34,144 nt of DNA, from assembly GCF_002937115.1 (NCBI RefSeq), contig NZ_NHRY01000056.1:1-34144 (forward strand), read 5' to 3'. This DNA comes from Rhodopila globiformis. Its GTDB lineage: Bacteria > Pseudomonadota > Alphaproteobacteria > Acetobacterales > Acetobacteraceae. This document shows, piece after piece, positions 7,146 to 14,977 of this stretch (positions are counted from its first letter, which is position 1; each line of letters starts with the position of its first letter). The position numbers and the translations under genes were made by a program. The notes below the pieces were generated by a model. That model searched no databases. It saw nothing but the letters and a program-made list of their open reading frames with translations, and had not been told where the DNA came from.

Positions 7146-8273
7146 ATGAACCAAATCGTTGCCATAACGATGCCGAAGTTCGGCCTGTCGATGACCGAGG
7201 GAAAGATCGCGTCATGGGCCAGGCCGGAAGGTACGAAGATCGCTGTCGGCGACGAGATCGCCGACATCGAGACGACGAAGATCACCAACGCCTATGAAAG
7301 CCCCGTGGCCGGCGTGCTGCGCCGCCACGTGGCGCATGAACAGGAGGATCTGCCAGTCGGCGCGCTGATCGCCGTCGTTGCCGATCCGGCGGTTCCCGAC
7401 GCAGAGATAGATGCGTTCGTTGAACGTTTCCGCGCCGAATTCGCCACCCGCGCGCCCGAGGCGGAAGCCGCCGCCCCGGAGCCGCGGACGGTGGAGGTGC
7501 ACGGCCGGCCGATGCGCTACCTCGAGCTTGGCGCAGAGCATGAGGAACGGCCGATCGTCCTGATCCATGGTTTCGGCGGCGACCTGAACAACTGGCTGTT
7601 CGTGCAGCCGGGGCTGGCGGAGCGGAACCGGGTGATCGCGCTCGACCTGCCCGGCCACGGCGGCTCGGGCAGGCAGGTGGGCGCGGGCGACCTGGGGACG
7701 CTGTCGGCGGCGGTCGCCGGGTTGCTGGACAGCATCGACGTGCCGAAGGCGCATCTGGTCGGCCATTCGCTCGGCGCCGCCGTGGCGCTGCGCACCGCGC
7801 TCGATCGGCCTGCCCATGTCGCCTCGGTCACGCTGGTCTGCCCGGCCGGGCTGGGGACGGAAATCGACGAGGCGTTCACGCAGGACTTCATCACCGCAAG
7901 CCGGCGCAAGCAGCTTGAGCCGGTGCTGGCGAAACTGTTCGTGGACGCCGGCCTGGTCAGCCGCGACATGATGGAGGACCTGCTGCGCTTCAAGCGCCTG
8001 GACGGGGCACGCGAGGCGCTGACGGCGATCCAGAACGCCAATTTCGCCGGCGGGCAGCGCGAGGTGCTGCGCGGCCGGCTCGGCGAACTTGGCGATATCC
8101 CGGTGCAGGTGATCTGGGGCGCCGAGGACCGGATCATTCCGCCGCAACAGGCCGAGGGCCTGCCGGCAGGCGTGGCGGTCCACGTGCTGCCGGGCGCGGG
8201 CCACATGCCGCACATGGAAAAAGCGGCCGACGTCAGCCGCCTGATCCAGGCGTTCGTCGCCCGGGCCATGTGA
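7146..8273 (+). CDS. acoC: Acetoin dehydrogenase E2: lipoyl domain fused to alpha/beta-hydrolase fold
   Basis: A 375-residue protein. Residues 3-80 form a biotinyl/lipoyl domain (MPKFGLSMTEGKI) with the lipoylated lysine in ETTK at residue 45. After a charged linker without a recognisable E3/E1-binding domain, residues 118-375 form an alpha/beta-hydrolase fold. This has HGFGGD at 141-146 (oxyanion loop), DLPGHGGSG, nucleophile elbow GHSLG (Ser208) and a catalytic-His region GAGHMPHMEK near the end. This architecture is characteristic of AcoC, not of the CAT-domain acyltransferase of PDH E2, and is the strongest evidence that the operon is for acetoin. The ATG at 7146 is chosen because the lipoyl domain starts there. 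No E3 gene follows, so a dihydrolipoamide dehydrogenase from elsewhere is presumably used. Confidence 0.88.
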   Translation: MNQIVAITMPKFGLSMTEGKIASWARPEGTKIAVGDEIADIETTKITNAYESPVAGVLRRHVAHEQEDLPVGALIAVVADPAVPDAEIDAFVERFRAEFATRAPEAEAAAPEPRTVEVHGRPMRYLELGAEHEERPIVLIHGFGGDLNNWLFVQPGLAERNRVIALDLPGHGGSGRQVGAGDLGTLSAAVAGLLDSIDVPKAHLVGHSLGAAVALRTALDRPAHVASVTLVCPAGLGTEIDEAFTQDFITASRRKQLEPVLAKLFVDAGLVSRDMMEDLLRFKRLDGAREALTAIQNANFAGGQREVLRGRLGELGDIPVQVIWGAEDRIIPPQQAEGLPAGVAVHVLPGAGHMPHMEKAADVSRLIQAFVARAM

Positions 8274-8359
8274 GGGGCGCTGTCGTTGTCATCCCGTCAT
8301 GACAGGCGCGGGTCCCACACCTGCACACGGGCGGGCTGACGGCGCAGCCGTTGCTACAA

Positions 8360-8389
8360 CGTCATGGTGGGCGCAGGCCCGCCATGACG
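8360..8389. repeat. CGTCATGG-type palindromic repeat
   Basis: A 13-bp stem with one mismatch (CGTCATGGTGGGC against GCCCGCCATGACG) and a 4-nt loop, in the gap between convergent acoC and the GST gene. A further partial copy of the motif lies near 8297. No U-run follows. It belongs to the same family as the repeats near 10040, 12305 and 19417. Confidence 0.6.
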
Positions 8390-8419
8390 ATCCGGGATGG
8401 CCGCCCTTTGGCCGTCTCG

Positions 8420-9049
8420 TTAGCAACTCAGCGCCACTTCGAACCCGCGCGCCACCCCGGGGCGTGCCATCATCGCCTCATACCAGCGCTTCACATTGGG
8501 GTAATCCGCCAGGTCCACCTTGTGCCGCCCGTGCCGCCAGGCCCAGCCCAGGATGGCGAAATCGGCGATCGAGACCTCGTCCGCCACGAACGCGCGCCCG
8601 TCCAGCCGGCGGTCCAGCACGCCGTACAGCCGGCGGGTTTCCTTCATGTAGCGCTCCAGCCCGTAGCGCTGGTCCTGCGGGTTCTCCACCAGCAGGAAGT
8701 GGTGCACCTGCCCGGGCATCGGGCCGAATCCGCCCATCTGCCACATCAGCCACTCCAGCACCGGCACCTGCCGGCGCGGGTCCGCCGGGTAGAACTTCCC
8801 CGTCTTCTGCGCCAGGTAGATCAGGATCGCCCCCGACTCGAACACGCTGATCGGCTGCCCTCCCGGCCCGTCGGGGTCGATGATCGCCGGGATCTTGTTG
8901 TTCGGGCTGATCCGCAGGAAGTCCGGCGCGAACTGCTCGTTCTTCGAGATGTTGACGGGGTGCACGGTGTACGGCAGGCCCATCTCCTCCAGCGCCACGC
9001 TGATCTTCCGGCCGTTCGGCGTATCCCAGGTGTAAAGCTCGATCGCCAT
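8420..9049 (-). CDS. Glutathione S-transferase, YfcG/YghU (Nu)-like
   Basis: A 209-residue two-domain GST. The thioredoxin-like N-terminus begins IELYTWDTPNGRKISVALEE. It continues with the glutathione-site segment SPNNKIPAIIDPDG and FESGAILIYLA, where the ES pair binds the gamma-glutamyl group. The TPNGRK signature, with Thr and Asn in place of a catalytic Tyr/Ser/Cys, is typical of the Nu-class disulfide-bond oxidoreductase/organoperoxide-reducing group. The helical C-terminal domain contains WLMWQMGGFGPMPGQ and SIADFAILGW, also typical. The start at 9049 (ATG, preceded by AAGGAAA) gives the family length. The frame stays open much further upstream, but only because it is antisense to xthA. 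It is convergent with acoC and divergent from xthA, with no evident functional link to either. Confidence 0.88.
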   Translation of the reverse strand: MAIELYTWDTPNGRKISVALEEMGLPYTVHPVNISKNEQFAPDFLRISPNNKIPAIIDPDGPGGQPISVFESGAILIYLAQKTGKFYPADPRRQVPVLEWLMWQMGGFGPMPGQVHHFLLVENPQDQRYGLERYMKETRRLYGVLDRRLDGRAFVADEVSIADFAILGWAWRHGRHKVDLADYPNVKRWYEAMMARPGVARGFEVALSC

Positions 9050-9121
9050 GCGTGTTTCCTTCCCGGTTGACCCCGGCACACTGACCACAACCCCCCGCAG
9101 CGGCAAGAGGAGCCCAAGCCG

Positions 9122-9892
9122 GTGAAGATCGCCACCTGGAACATCAACTCCATCCGCCAGCGCGAGGGCCACGTCAGCCGCTGGCTGGAACGCTGCCAGC
9201 CCGACATCCTGTTCCTGCAGGAGATCAAGTGCGAAACCGCCGCCTTCCCGGCGCTGCCGTTCCACGGCCTGGGCTACACCGCCGAGGCGGTCGGGCAGAA
9301 ATCCTACAACGGCGTTGCCGTGCTGGCGCGCGTGCCGTTCACCGTCACCCACCGCGCCCTGCCCGGGCTGCCGGCGGACGACGCCCAGGCCCGCTACCTC
9401 GAAATCGAAGCCAACGGCATCACCCTGATCGGCCTCTACCTGCCGAACGGCAATTCCCGCGGCGACGAGGGCTTCGCCTACAAGCTGATGTGGATGGACC
9501 GCCTGGCCGACCGGGCGCAGGCGTTGCTGGAGGATGACCGACCCCTGGTCATTACCGGCGACTTCAACGTCTGCCCTGCCGATGAGGACCTCGCACCGGG
9601 CGCGCTGCCGCCGACGGATGCGCTGGTGCGGCCGGAAAGCCGCCAGCGCTTCCGCCGCCTGCTGTGGCTGGGCCTGACGGATGCGGTGCGCGCGGTGCAT
9701 CCGCACGGGCCGGTCTATACGTTCTGGGACTACCAGGCCGGCGCCTGGCAGCGCGATATCGGCCTGCGCATCGACCACGCGCTGCTCTCGCCCACCCTGG
9801 CCGAACGCCTGGTCTCGGCCGCCCCCGACCGCCAGGAACGGGACCAGCCGCAACCGTCGGACCACGTGCCGGTGATGGTGGCGTTGCGCTGA
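9122..9892 (+). CDS. xthA: Exodeoxyribonuclease III
   Basis: A 256-residue AP endonuclease/3'-exonuclease of the EEP fold, used in base-excision repair. Catalytic motifs are visible in order: KIATWNINSIR at the N-terminus, LFLQEIKCE (metal-binding Glu), SYNGVAVLAR, LYLPNG, ITGDFNVCPADED (Asp/Asn pair), YTFWDYQAGAWQRDIGLRIDHAL and the terminal SDHVPV with the catalytic Asp-His. The start is a GTG at 9122, about 10 nt after GAGGAG, which places the conserved KIATWN directly after Met. It is divergent from the GST gene with 72 nt between starts. Length and motifs are complete. Confidence 0.93.
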   Translation: MKIATWNINSIRQREGHVSRWLERCQPDILFLQEIKCETAAFPALPFHGLGYTAEAVGQKSYNGVAVLARVPFTVTHRALPGLPADDAQARYLEIEANGITLIGLYLPNGNSRGDEGFAYKLMWMDRLADRAQALLEDDRPLVITGDFNVCPADEDLAPGALPPTDALVRPESRQRFRRLLWLGLTDAVRAVHPHGPVYTFWDYQAGAWQRDIGLRIDHALLSPTLAERLVSAAPDRQERDQPQPSDHVPVMVALR

Positions 9893-10258
9893 GCCTTTGG
9901 CGAAACGTTGGCCCGGGCACGGTATTCGGGCGCGAGCGCTTCCCCTGAACCGCCTCCTGTGAGACCGAAGCCCGCACCGGTAAGGGTCTGTCAGGGAATA
10001 ACCGCGTCATTGGGTGCAAGGCACCGTCCTCTCCCCGTCATGGTCCGCGAAGGCGGACCATCCACGCCGTGCGGTGCTGATCGCGGCAAAGGCGTGGATG
10101 GCGGCCCGGAGCCTGTGCCCGGGCTTGTCCCGGGTAGCCGCCGTGATGCGGAGCGGCCGGTGCGTCCGCGGCAGATGACGGACCGGATGCTTGCTCTTGG
10201 TCAACAGTCTACTGCCGCAGGATCAAGGGCCCAGCGAACGGCTGGTTCCGCCTTACCG
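9893..10258. other. Gap between convergent xthA and zur-like genes
   Basis: No coding frame is convincing. The gap is largely filled by a compound palindromic element (10040-10134) with flanking short dyads. No U-rich terminator is obvious. Confidence 0.5.
10040..10134. repeat. Compound palindromic repeat
   Basis: Three dyads in series: ATGGTCCGC/GCGGACCAT (10040-10061, 4-nt loop), CATCCACGCC/GGCGTGGATG (10059-10100) and CCCGGG/CCCGGG (10118-10134, 5-nt loop). The first is preceded by CGTC, giving the CGTCATGG start shared with the other repeats of the window. Confidence 0.6.
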
Positions 10259-10726
10259 TCAGGCCACCCCGCCTTGCGTGCCGGCGCATGCCGCGCACTG
10301 CCCCTCGGCCTCGATCGTCGCCTTGCCCAGCCGGAACCCCAGCCGCTTCGCCGCGTCTTCCAGCGCGTGCGCCAGTTCGGCGTCCTCCAGTTCCGTCACC
10401 CGCCCGCAGGTGCGGCAGATGAAGAACTGCGCCGCATGGTCGTGGTCCTCGTCGGCGAGGCAGCCGACGAACGCGGACAGGCGCTCCAGCTTGTGCACCA
10501 GCCCCTGTTCCTGCAGGAACTCCAACGCCCGATACACTGTTGGCGGCGCCGCGCCGTGCCGTGTGCTGCGCAACTGGTCCAGCAGGTCGTACGCGCCCGT
10601 CGGCGCCTCCCGGTCCAGGATCAGCCCCAGCACCTGCCGGCGTAGCTCGGTCAGGCGGGCGCCGCGTCCTTCGCAGAGGGCGCTGGCCCGGCTCAGCAAC
10701 GTCTCGGTCCGGGGGGAAAACCCCAT
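10259..10726 (-). CDS. zur: Fur-family metalloregulator, Zur-like
   Basis: A 155-residue Fur-superfamily repressor. The winged-helix N-terminal domain has LTELRRQVLGLILDREAP, GAYDLLDQL and the recognition region APPTVYRALEFLQEQGLVHKLE. The dimerisation domain carries HDHAAQFFICRTCGRVTELED and a final EGQCAACAG. The two CxxC pairs form the structural zinc site, and DEDHDH supplies candidate sensor ligands. The short C-terminal CxxC tail and the HDHAAQFFIC wording are more like Zur than Fur or PerR. The ATG at 10726 is preferred because AAGGAG precedes it by six nt; an ATG at 10750 lacks a ribosome site. It is divergent from hisI and a COG0523 GTPase, supporting a zinc role. Zur versus a Mur/Fur relative is not proven. 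Confidence 0.8.
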   Translation of the reverse strand: MGFSPRTETLLSRASALCEGRGARLTELRRQVLGLILDREAPTGAYDLLDQLRSTRHGAAPPTVYRALEFLQEQGLVHKLERLSAFVGCLADEDHDHAAQFFICRTCGRVTELEDAELAHALEDAAKRLGFRLGKATIEAEGQCAACAGTQGGVA

Positions 10727-10736
10727 GCTGTACTCC

Positions 10737-10766
10737 TTGGCGACAGGCATGCCCCGCGCCTAGATA
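10737..10766 (+). promoter_or_regulatory. Candidate promoter of hisI with leaderless start
   Basis: TTGGCG at 10737-10742 and TAGATA at 10761-10766, 18 nt apart, resemble -35 and -10 boxes. The hisI ATG at 10773 lies only 6 nt after the -10 box and has no ribosome site, so a leaderless or nearly leaderless message is suggested. The region is shared with the divergent zur-like gene, but I see no clear Zur box. Confidence 0.35.
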
Positions 10767-10772
10767 TCATCC

Positions 10773-11186
10773 ATGACTCAAACCGATACGCAAGCCGAAG
10801 CCGTGCTCGCCGCCATCCGCTTCGACGCCAACGGCCTCGTTCCCGCCATCGCCCAGCAGCACGACACCGGCGAGGTGCTGATGATGGCCTGGATGAACGC
10901 CGAGTCGGTGCGCGAAACCCTCGCCACCGGCCGGGTCTGCTACTTCAGCCGCAGCCGCAACAAGCTGTGGCGCAAGGGCGAGTCCTCCGGCCAGACCCAG
11001 CACCTGAAGCAGTTGCTGGTCGATTGCGACGGCGACACCCTGCTGCTGCGTGTGCAGCAGGACGGCGTCGCCTGCCACACCGGCCGGCGCACCTGCTTCT
11101 ACCGCGCCGCCGGCGAGGGCGGACTGACCGAAACCGTCGCGCCCGCGGTCTCGCCCGAGGCGCTGTACGGCCACACGCATGGCTGA
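10773..11186 (+). CDS. hisI: Phosphoribosyl-AMP cyclohydrolase
   Basis: A 137-residue HisI enzyme, which opens the adenine ring of phosphoribosyl-AMP in the third step of histidine synthesis. The family core is complete: [33 protein letters not shown] with the substrate-binding SR-x-x-LW-x-KGE run, [12 protein letters not shown] (metal-binding Cys/Asp cluster) and [11 protein letters not shown] (two further zinc Cys). There is no HisE phosphohydrolase domain, as is usual in alphaproteobacteria. Its 3' end overlaps the COG0523 gene by 8 nt, so the two are one transcript. Being next to zur and a zinc GTPase instead of other his genes suggests either zinc-responsive expression or a zinc-starvation paralogue. 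The window does not show whether a second hisI exists. Confidence 0.92.
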   Translation: MTQTDTQAEAVLAAIRFDANGLVPAIAQQHDTGEVLMMAWMNAESVRETLATGRVCYFSRSRNKLWRKGESSGQTQHLKQLLVDCDGDTLLLRVQQDGVACHTGRRTCFYRAAGEGGLTETVAPAVSPEALYGHTHG

Positions 11187-12207
11187 AACCACGCCGGTCA
11201 CGCTGCTGACCGGCTTCCTCGGCGCCGGCAAGACCACGCTGCTGAACCACCTGCTGCGGCGCCCCGAACTCGCCCACGCCGCCGTCCTGGTCAACGAGTT
11301 CGGCGAAATCGGCCTGGACCATCAGCTGGTGGAAAAGCTCGACGATAACACTGTGCTGCTGAACACCGGATGCCTGTGCTGCACCGTGCGCGGCGACCTG
11401 GCGCGCGTGCTGCGGCAGATGCTGCCGCGCGCCCGCCGCGACGACATCAGCCGCATCGTCATCGAGACGACGGGCCTGGCGGACCCGTTGCCGATCCTGG
11501 CGACGCTGCTGACCGATCCGGTGGCGGAGGCTGCCTACCGGCTGGACGGCATCGTCACCGTGGTCGATGCGGTCAACGGCGCCGCGCAGCTTGACGCGCA
11601 CGAGGAAGCGGTGCGCCAGGTCGCGGTGGCGGACCGCATCCTGGTCAGCAAGACCGACCTGGCCGATGCGTCCGCGCTGAACGCCCGGCTGCGGCGGCTG
11701 AACCCCGTGGCGCCGGTGGCCGGGATCCGCCATGGCGTGGCCGATCCGGCCTTCATCCTGGGCGCCGGGCCGTTCGCTCCCGCCGCCAGGCCAGCCGCCG
11801 TGCGCCGCTGGCTTGCGGCGGAGGCCGGCGATCCGCCGCACGACCATCACCACCACGACCCCAATCGCCACGACGCCCGCATCGGCGCCGTCTGCATCAC
11901 GCTGGACCAGCCGCCCGACGGCCCGGCGCTGATGGCCTGGCTGGAGACCTTGGTTGCCACGCACGGCGAACGCCTGCTGCGCATCAAGGGCATCCTGCAC
12001 CTCCGCGACCAGAACCGTCCCGTTGCCATCCACGCCGTGCGGCACCTGCTGCACCTGCCGGTATGCCTCAACGCCTGGCCCGCGGACGAGCCCCGCCTGA
12101 GCCGGCTGGTGTTCATCACCCGCGACCTGCCGCGCGCGGTGATCGAGGACGGGCTGCGCGCCGTGCGGGATGCCGCCCCGGTCAGGTCGCCGGCAGGGAC
12201 AGGCTGA
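11179..12207 (+). CDS. COG0523/CobW-type metal-chaperone GTPase
   Basis: A 342-residue G3E P-loop GTPase. The Walker A motif GFLGAGKTT lies at residues 12-20. [12 protein letters not shown] (switch region), [10 protein letters not shown] (the metal-binding CxCC motif), [13 protein letters not shown] (Walker B area) and SKTDLAD (guanine specificity) follow in the usual order. A His-rich stretch [12 protein letters not shown] near residue 221 precedes the CobW C-terminal domain ([13 protein letters not shown]). Such proteins bind Zn and hand it to client enzymes, and many are Zur-regulated. It overlaps hisI by 8 nt and lies opposite a zur-like gene. The last 8 residues (RSPAGTG) run antisense into a histidine-kinase fossil, so the natural C-terminus may have been slightly altered. 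Confidence 0.9.
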   Translation: MAETTPVTLLTGFLGAGKTTLLNHLLRRPELAHAAVLVNEFGEIGLDHQLVEKLDDNTVLLNTGCLCCTVRGDLARVLRQMLPRARRDDISRIVIETTGLADPLPILATLLTDPVAEAAYRLDGIVTVVDAVNGAAQLDAHEEAVRQVAVADRILVSKTDLADASALNARLRRLNPVAPVAGIRHGVADPAFILGAGPFAPAARPAAVRRWLAAEAGDPPHDHHHHDPNRHDARIGAVCITLDQPPDGPALMAWLETLVATHGERLLRIKGILHLRDQNRPVAIHAVRHLLHLPVCLNAWPADEPRLSRLVFITRDLPRAVIEDGLRAVRDAAPVRSPAGTG

Positions 12208-12295
12208 CCATCGCGCCGGTGCCAGATCGGCTGTTTACCGCCAACCGCCCGTTCATTACCCGCGCCAGCCGGTTGCTGAGCGCCAGCCCAGTCCG
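12182..12295 (-). pseudogene. Histidine-kinase HATPase C-terminal fragment
   Basis: The minus strand reads TGLALSNRLARVMNGRLAV then [17 protein letters not shown] and a stop. This is the G2-box end of a sensor kinase ATPase domain (G-L-G-L-A-I/L-S-x-R-L-A-x-x-M-G-G-x-L-x-V-x-S-x-x-G-x-G-x-x-F-x-L-x-L-P). About 37 residues survive. Upstream the frame enters a palindromic repeat at 12305 and then meaningless sequence. It overlaps the end of the COG0523 gene by 26 nt. It is a relic with no plausible start. Confidence 0.6.
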
Positions 12296-12304
12296 TTGCC
12301 TCAC

Positions 12305-12335
12305 CGTCATGGCCAGGCGTGTCCCGGCCATGACG
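12305..12335. repeat. CGTCATGG-type palindromic repeat
   Basis: Perfect 10-bp arms (CGTCATGGCC / GGCCATGACG) with an 11-nt loop. It lies between convergent genes and immediately beside the truncated end of the histidine-kinase fossil, so the repeat may mark the breakpoint. Confidence 0.65.
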
Positions 12336-12414
12336 ACAGAGAGACGCCCCTCGCCTCGCTGCCATTGGCCCTGCAAGCCGGCATTTCCTGTTAGAGGCCA
12401 TGCAGCGGCCCGGA

Positions 12415-13707
12415 TTACCGGAAACTGCCAGATACCGCGGTATCGGCCGTCCATCGGGTCAGGATACCCAGCGCGTCGATGAAATCCTCGGTCACCATCG
12501 CCTCGTGCGGATTATGACTGCCGTTTGCGTTGCGCACGAGGATCATGCCCATCCTTATCCCGGACGCGGCGAACGCCGCGGCATCATGCGATGCGGGCGA
12601 GCCGATGGACAGTACCGGAATCGCCAGGTCCCCGGCCGCTTCCGCCAGCCCGGCGGCGATGTCCGGATCGACGGCGCCGACGGCAGCCGCGGCACGAGGG
12701 CCAAGGTGGAAGCGGACGCCGCGCCGCTGCTCGATGCTGCCGATGAGGCGGCCGACGGTCTGCTCCAGGCCGGCCAGCACCGCGGCATCACAGGCGCGGA
12801 CGTCCAGGCTGAAATGGAACGCGCCCGGCACCACGGTCAGCCCGTGCGCGGCCGGGTCGGTGTGGAATTTGCCGAACGTGCAGGCCATCGGGATGCCGGT
12901 CCGGTCGTATTCCTCCCACAGCGAGTCCAGCGCCATGGCAAATTCCGCCCCCGCCATGGCGGCGTCGTGGCGGAACCGGCGCGGCAGACCGACATGGTCG
13001 TGGCGCCCCTCGATCCGGGCGTCGGGATAGCGGAAATTGCCCGGGATCCCGGTGCAGATCGCCGCCGGGCGGTCGGCCTCCACCAGGCTGGGCGCCTGCT
13101 CGATATGCAGTTCCAGGAAGGCTTGGATGCGGGCCGGGTCGAAATGCCGGCGCCCGGCGCGCAGCGCGTCGGGGTTGCCGCCGCAATCGGCGATATGCTC
13201 CGCCAGCGTGCGGCCGGTGTCGATGCGGCGGGCATCCAGGGCGCCGTCCGGCAGCGTGCCCAGGCTGGCGCGGCTGCCGATGTAGGAAACCTGGAACCAG
13301 ACGCTTTCCTCGGCGCGGACCGCCATCACGGTGATGTCGCACCGCGGCGTCAGGCCGAGCGCCTTCAGCGCCGCCACCACCGCAAGCCCCGCCACCACCC
13401 CGGCGGCGCCGTCGAAGTTGCCGCCGTGCGGCACGGAGTCCAGGTGCGATCCGATGACCAGCGCCGGCGCGCCGCGGTCCTTCCCGGGGAGGATCATGTA
13501 CAGGTTCATGGCGTCGTCGAGGGCGATCTCCAGCCCCAGCGTCTCGGCAACCCGGGCGACGGAGGCATGCGCCCGCTGCTCGCCGGCGCCGTACGGGTCG
13601 CGGGTGACGCCGGGCGCATCCAGCCCGTCGCGGCGGAGCCGGTCGAACAGCGCCTCGATCATCGGCCGCTGCGCCGCGACCGCCGCCCGTATCGCTGCCG
13701 CATCCAT
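12415..13707 (-). CDS. M20-family hydantoinase/carbamoylase-type amidohydrolase
   Basis: A 430-residue zinc-dependent amidohydrolase of the N-carbamoyl-L-amino-acid hydrolase/allantoate amidohydrolase group. Bimetal ligands are visible: GSHLDSV (His88), GGNFDGAAGV (Asp99), RAEES (Glu133/134), ELHIEQ (His201) and ASHDAAAFA (His374), with SHNPHE near 397-402. Members split an N-carbamoyl or ureido amide bond in the cytoplasm. The dimerisation-domain motif that normally reads H-A-G-T-T-P-M is HVGLPRRFRHDA here, so the substrate may differ from the textbook enzymes. The start at 13707 (ATG) gives the family length; the longer open frame upstream has no family features. It is divergent from an acyl-CoA dehydrogenase gene 83 nt away. 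Confidence 0.85.
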   Translation of the reverse strand: MDAAAIRAAVAAQRPMIEALFDRLRRDGLDAPGVTRDPYGAGEQRAHASVARVAETLGLEIALDDAMNLYMILPGKDRGAPALVIGSHLDSVPHGGNFDGAAGVVAGLAVVAALKALGLTPRCDITVMAVRAEESVWFQVSYIGSRASLGTLPDGALDARRIDTGRTLAEHIADCGGNPDALRAGRRHFDPARIQAFLELHIEQAPSLVEADRPAAICTGIPGNFRYPDARIEGRHDHVGLPRRFRHDAAMAGAEFAMALDSLWEEYDRTGIPMACTFGKFHTDPAAHGLTVVPGAFHFSLDVRACDAAVLAGLEQTVGRLIGSIEQRRGVRFHLGPRAAAAVGAVDPDIAAGLAEAAGDLAIPVLSIGSPASHDAAAFAASGIRMGMILVRNANGSHNPHEAMVTEDFIDALGILTRWTADTAVSGSFR

Positions 13708-13790
13708 CCGCCTGCCTCTTTCCTTCACCGGCAATCCGCGTATTTGAGACCAAGGCGCGGCCCAGCACCAGCCGCGCGGGAGGACACACA

Positions 13791-14870
13791 ATGACAAAGC
13801 CCGGACAGGCGCCAACCACCACCGACTCCGTCGGCGACATGCTGCGGGACACCGCGGACCGCCTGTTCCAGGCACACTGCGACGCCGCGACGCAGCGTGC
13901 GGCAGATCAGGGAACCTGGCCGGGCGCGCTGTGGCAGGTGGTGGAGGAAGCGGCGCTGCACCGCGCCCTGGTGCCGGAAGAAGCCGGCGGTTTCGGCGTC
14001 CCGGTGCCCGACGCGCTGTCGCTGCTGCGTGTCGCCGGGGCGCACGCCGTGCCGCTGCCGCTGGCCGAGACGATGCTGGCCGGATGGCTGCTGGCGAAGG
14101 CCGGGGTGGTGTTACCGGATGGGCCGTTGTCGGTGGGGCCGGTGCGCGACGGCGAGAGCCTGACCCTGGCCCGAGCCGGCGACGCCCTTCACATTTCCGG
14201 TATGCTGACCCGCGTCCCCTGGGCGCGCGACGTCGCCGCCCTGGCGGTGCTGGCGCAGCAGGACGGCCAGTCCCGGGTCGCCCTCGTCGGCAAATCGTCC
14301 TGGTCGATCGAGCCCGGCGAGAACGTCGCCCGCGAGCCGCGCGACACCGTGCGCTTCGACGGCCCGGCGATCGCCGCCGCCCGCACAGCGGTCACGCCGT
14401 CCACGCTGAAGGCGCTCGGCGCCGCCCTGCGCACGCAGCAGATCGCCGGGGCGCTGACCCGGCTGACGGACATGACGACTCAGTATGCGCAGGAGCGGGT
14501 CCAGTTCGGCCGCCCCATCGGCAAGTTCCAGGCGGTGCAGCAGGCCCTGGCGGTGCTGGCCGGGCAGACCGCCGCCGCCGTGGCCGGCGCCGACATCGCC
14601 GCGGACGCCTTCGGCGACGACCCGCGCATCCTGCCCATCGCCGCCGGCAAGGCCCGGGCCGGCGAGGCCGCCGGCATCGCCACCGCGATCGCCCACCAGG
14701 TGCACGGCGCCATCGGCTTCACCTTCGAGCACAGCCTGCATTTCCTGACGCGCCGCCTGTGGTCGTGGCGCGACGAGTTCGGCAACGACGCCGCCTGGAA
14801 CCGCGTGCTCGGCCGCCACATGGCCCGGGCCGGCGCCGACGCGCTGTGGCCGGAGATCACCGCGGCTTGA
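13791..14870 (+). CDS. Acyl-CoA dehydrogenase family protein
   Basis: A 359-residue flavoprotein of the acyl-CoA dehydrogenase superfamily. The N-terminal helical domain is followed by a beta domain that is short and poorly conserved. The C-terminal domain has the recognisable YAQERVQFGRPIGKFQAVQ, GKARAGEAAGIATAIAHQVHGAIGFTFEHSLH and WRDEFGND elements. The reduced size and weak N-terminal half resemble the smaller partner subunits of heteromeric steroid/terpenoid-type acyl-CoA dehydrogenases. No larger partner gene is adjacent here, which is odd. The ATG at 13791 follows GGGAGGA. It could be catalytically active alone or pair with a subunit encoded elsewhere; substrate unknown. Confidence 0.83.
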   Translation: MTKPGQAPTTTDSVGDMLRDTADRLFQAHCDAATQRAADQGTWPGALWQVVEEAALHRALVPEEAGGFGVPVPDALSLLRVAGAHAVPLPLAETMLAGWLLAKAGVVLPDGPLSVGPVRDGESLTLARAGDALHISGMLTRVPWARDVAALAVLAQQDGQSRVALVGKSSWSIEPGENVAREPRDTVRFDGPAIAAARTAVTPSTLKALGAALRTQQIAGALTRLTDMTTQYAQERVQFGRPIGKFQAVQQALAVLAGQTAAAVAGADIAADAFGDDPRILPIAAGKARAGEAAGIATAIAHQVHGAIGFTFEHSLHFLTRRLWSWRDEFGNDAAWNRVLGRHMARAGADALWPEITAA

Positions 14871-14977
14871 TCACAGGGTTTGCCAGCCGGGGACGCCGCG
14901 ATCGGGGAACATGGGCGAGAGGACGACGACCCCGCTCCGCCCGGCCGCGGCCCGGCGCTTGCCAGGTCAGGCGCCGA

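Noticed and set aside
5158..7215. Minus-strand open frame of 685 codons opposite acoA and acoB
   Set aside because: A GC-rich antisense shadow; acoA and acoB on the plus strand have full catalytic motifs.
10040..10134. Compound palindrome as a rho-independent terminator for xthA
   Set aside because: No U-run follows any of its stems and it begins about 150 nt after the stop; it fits the dispersed repeat family better.
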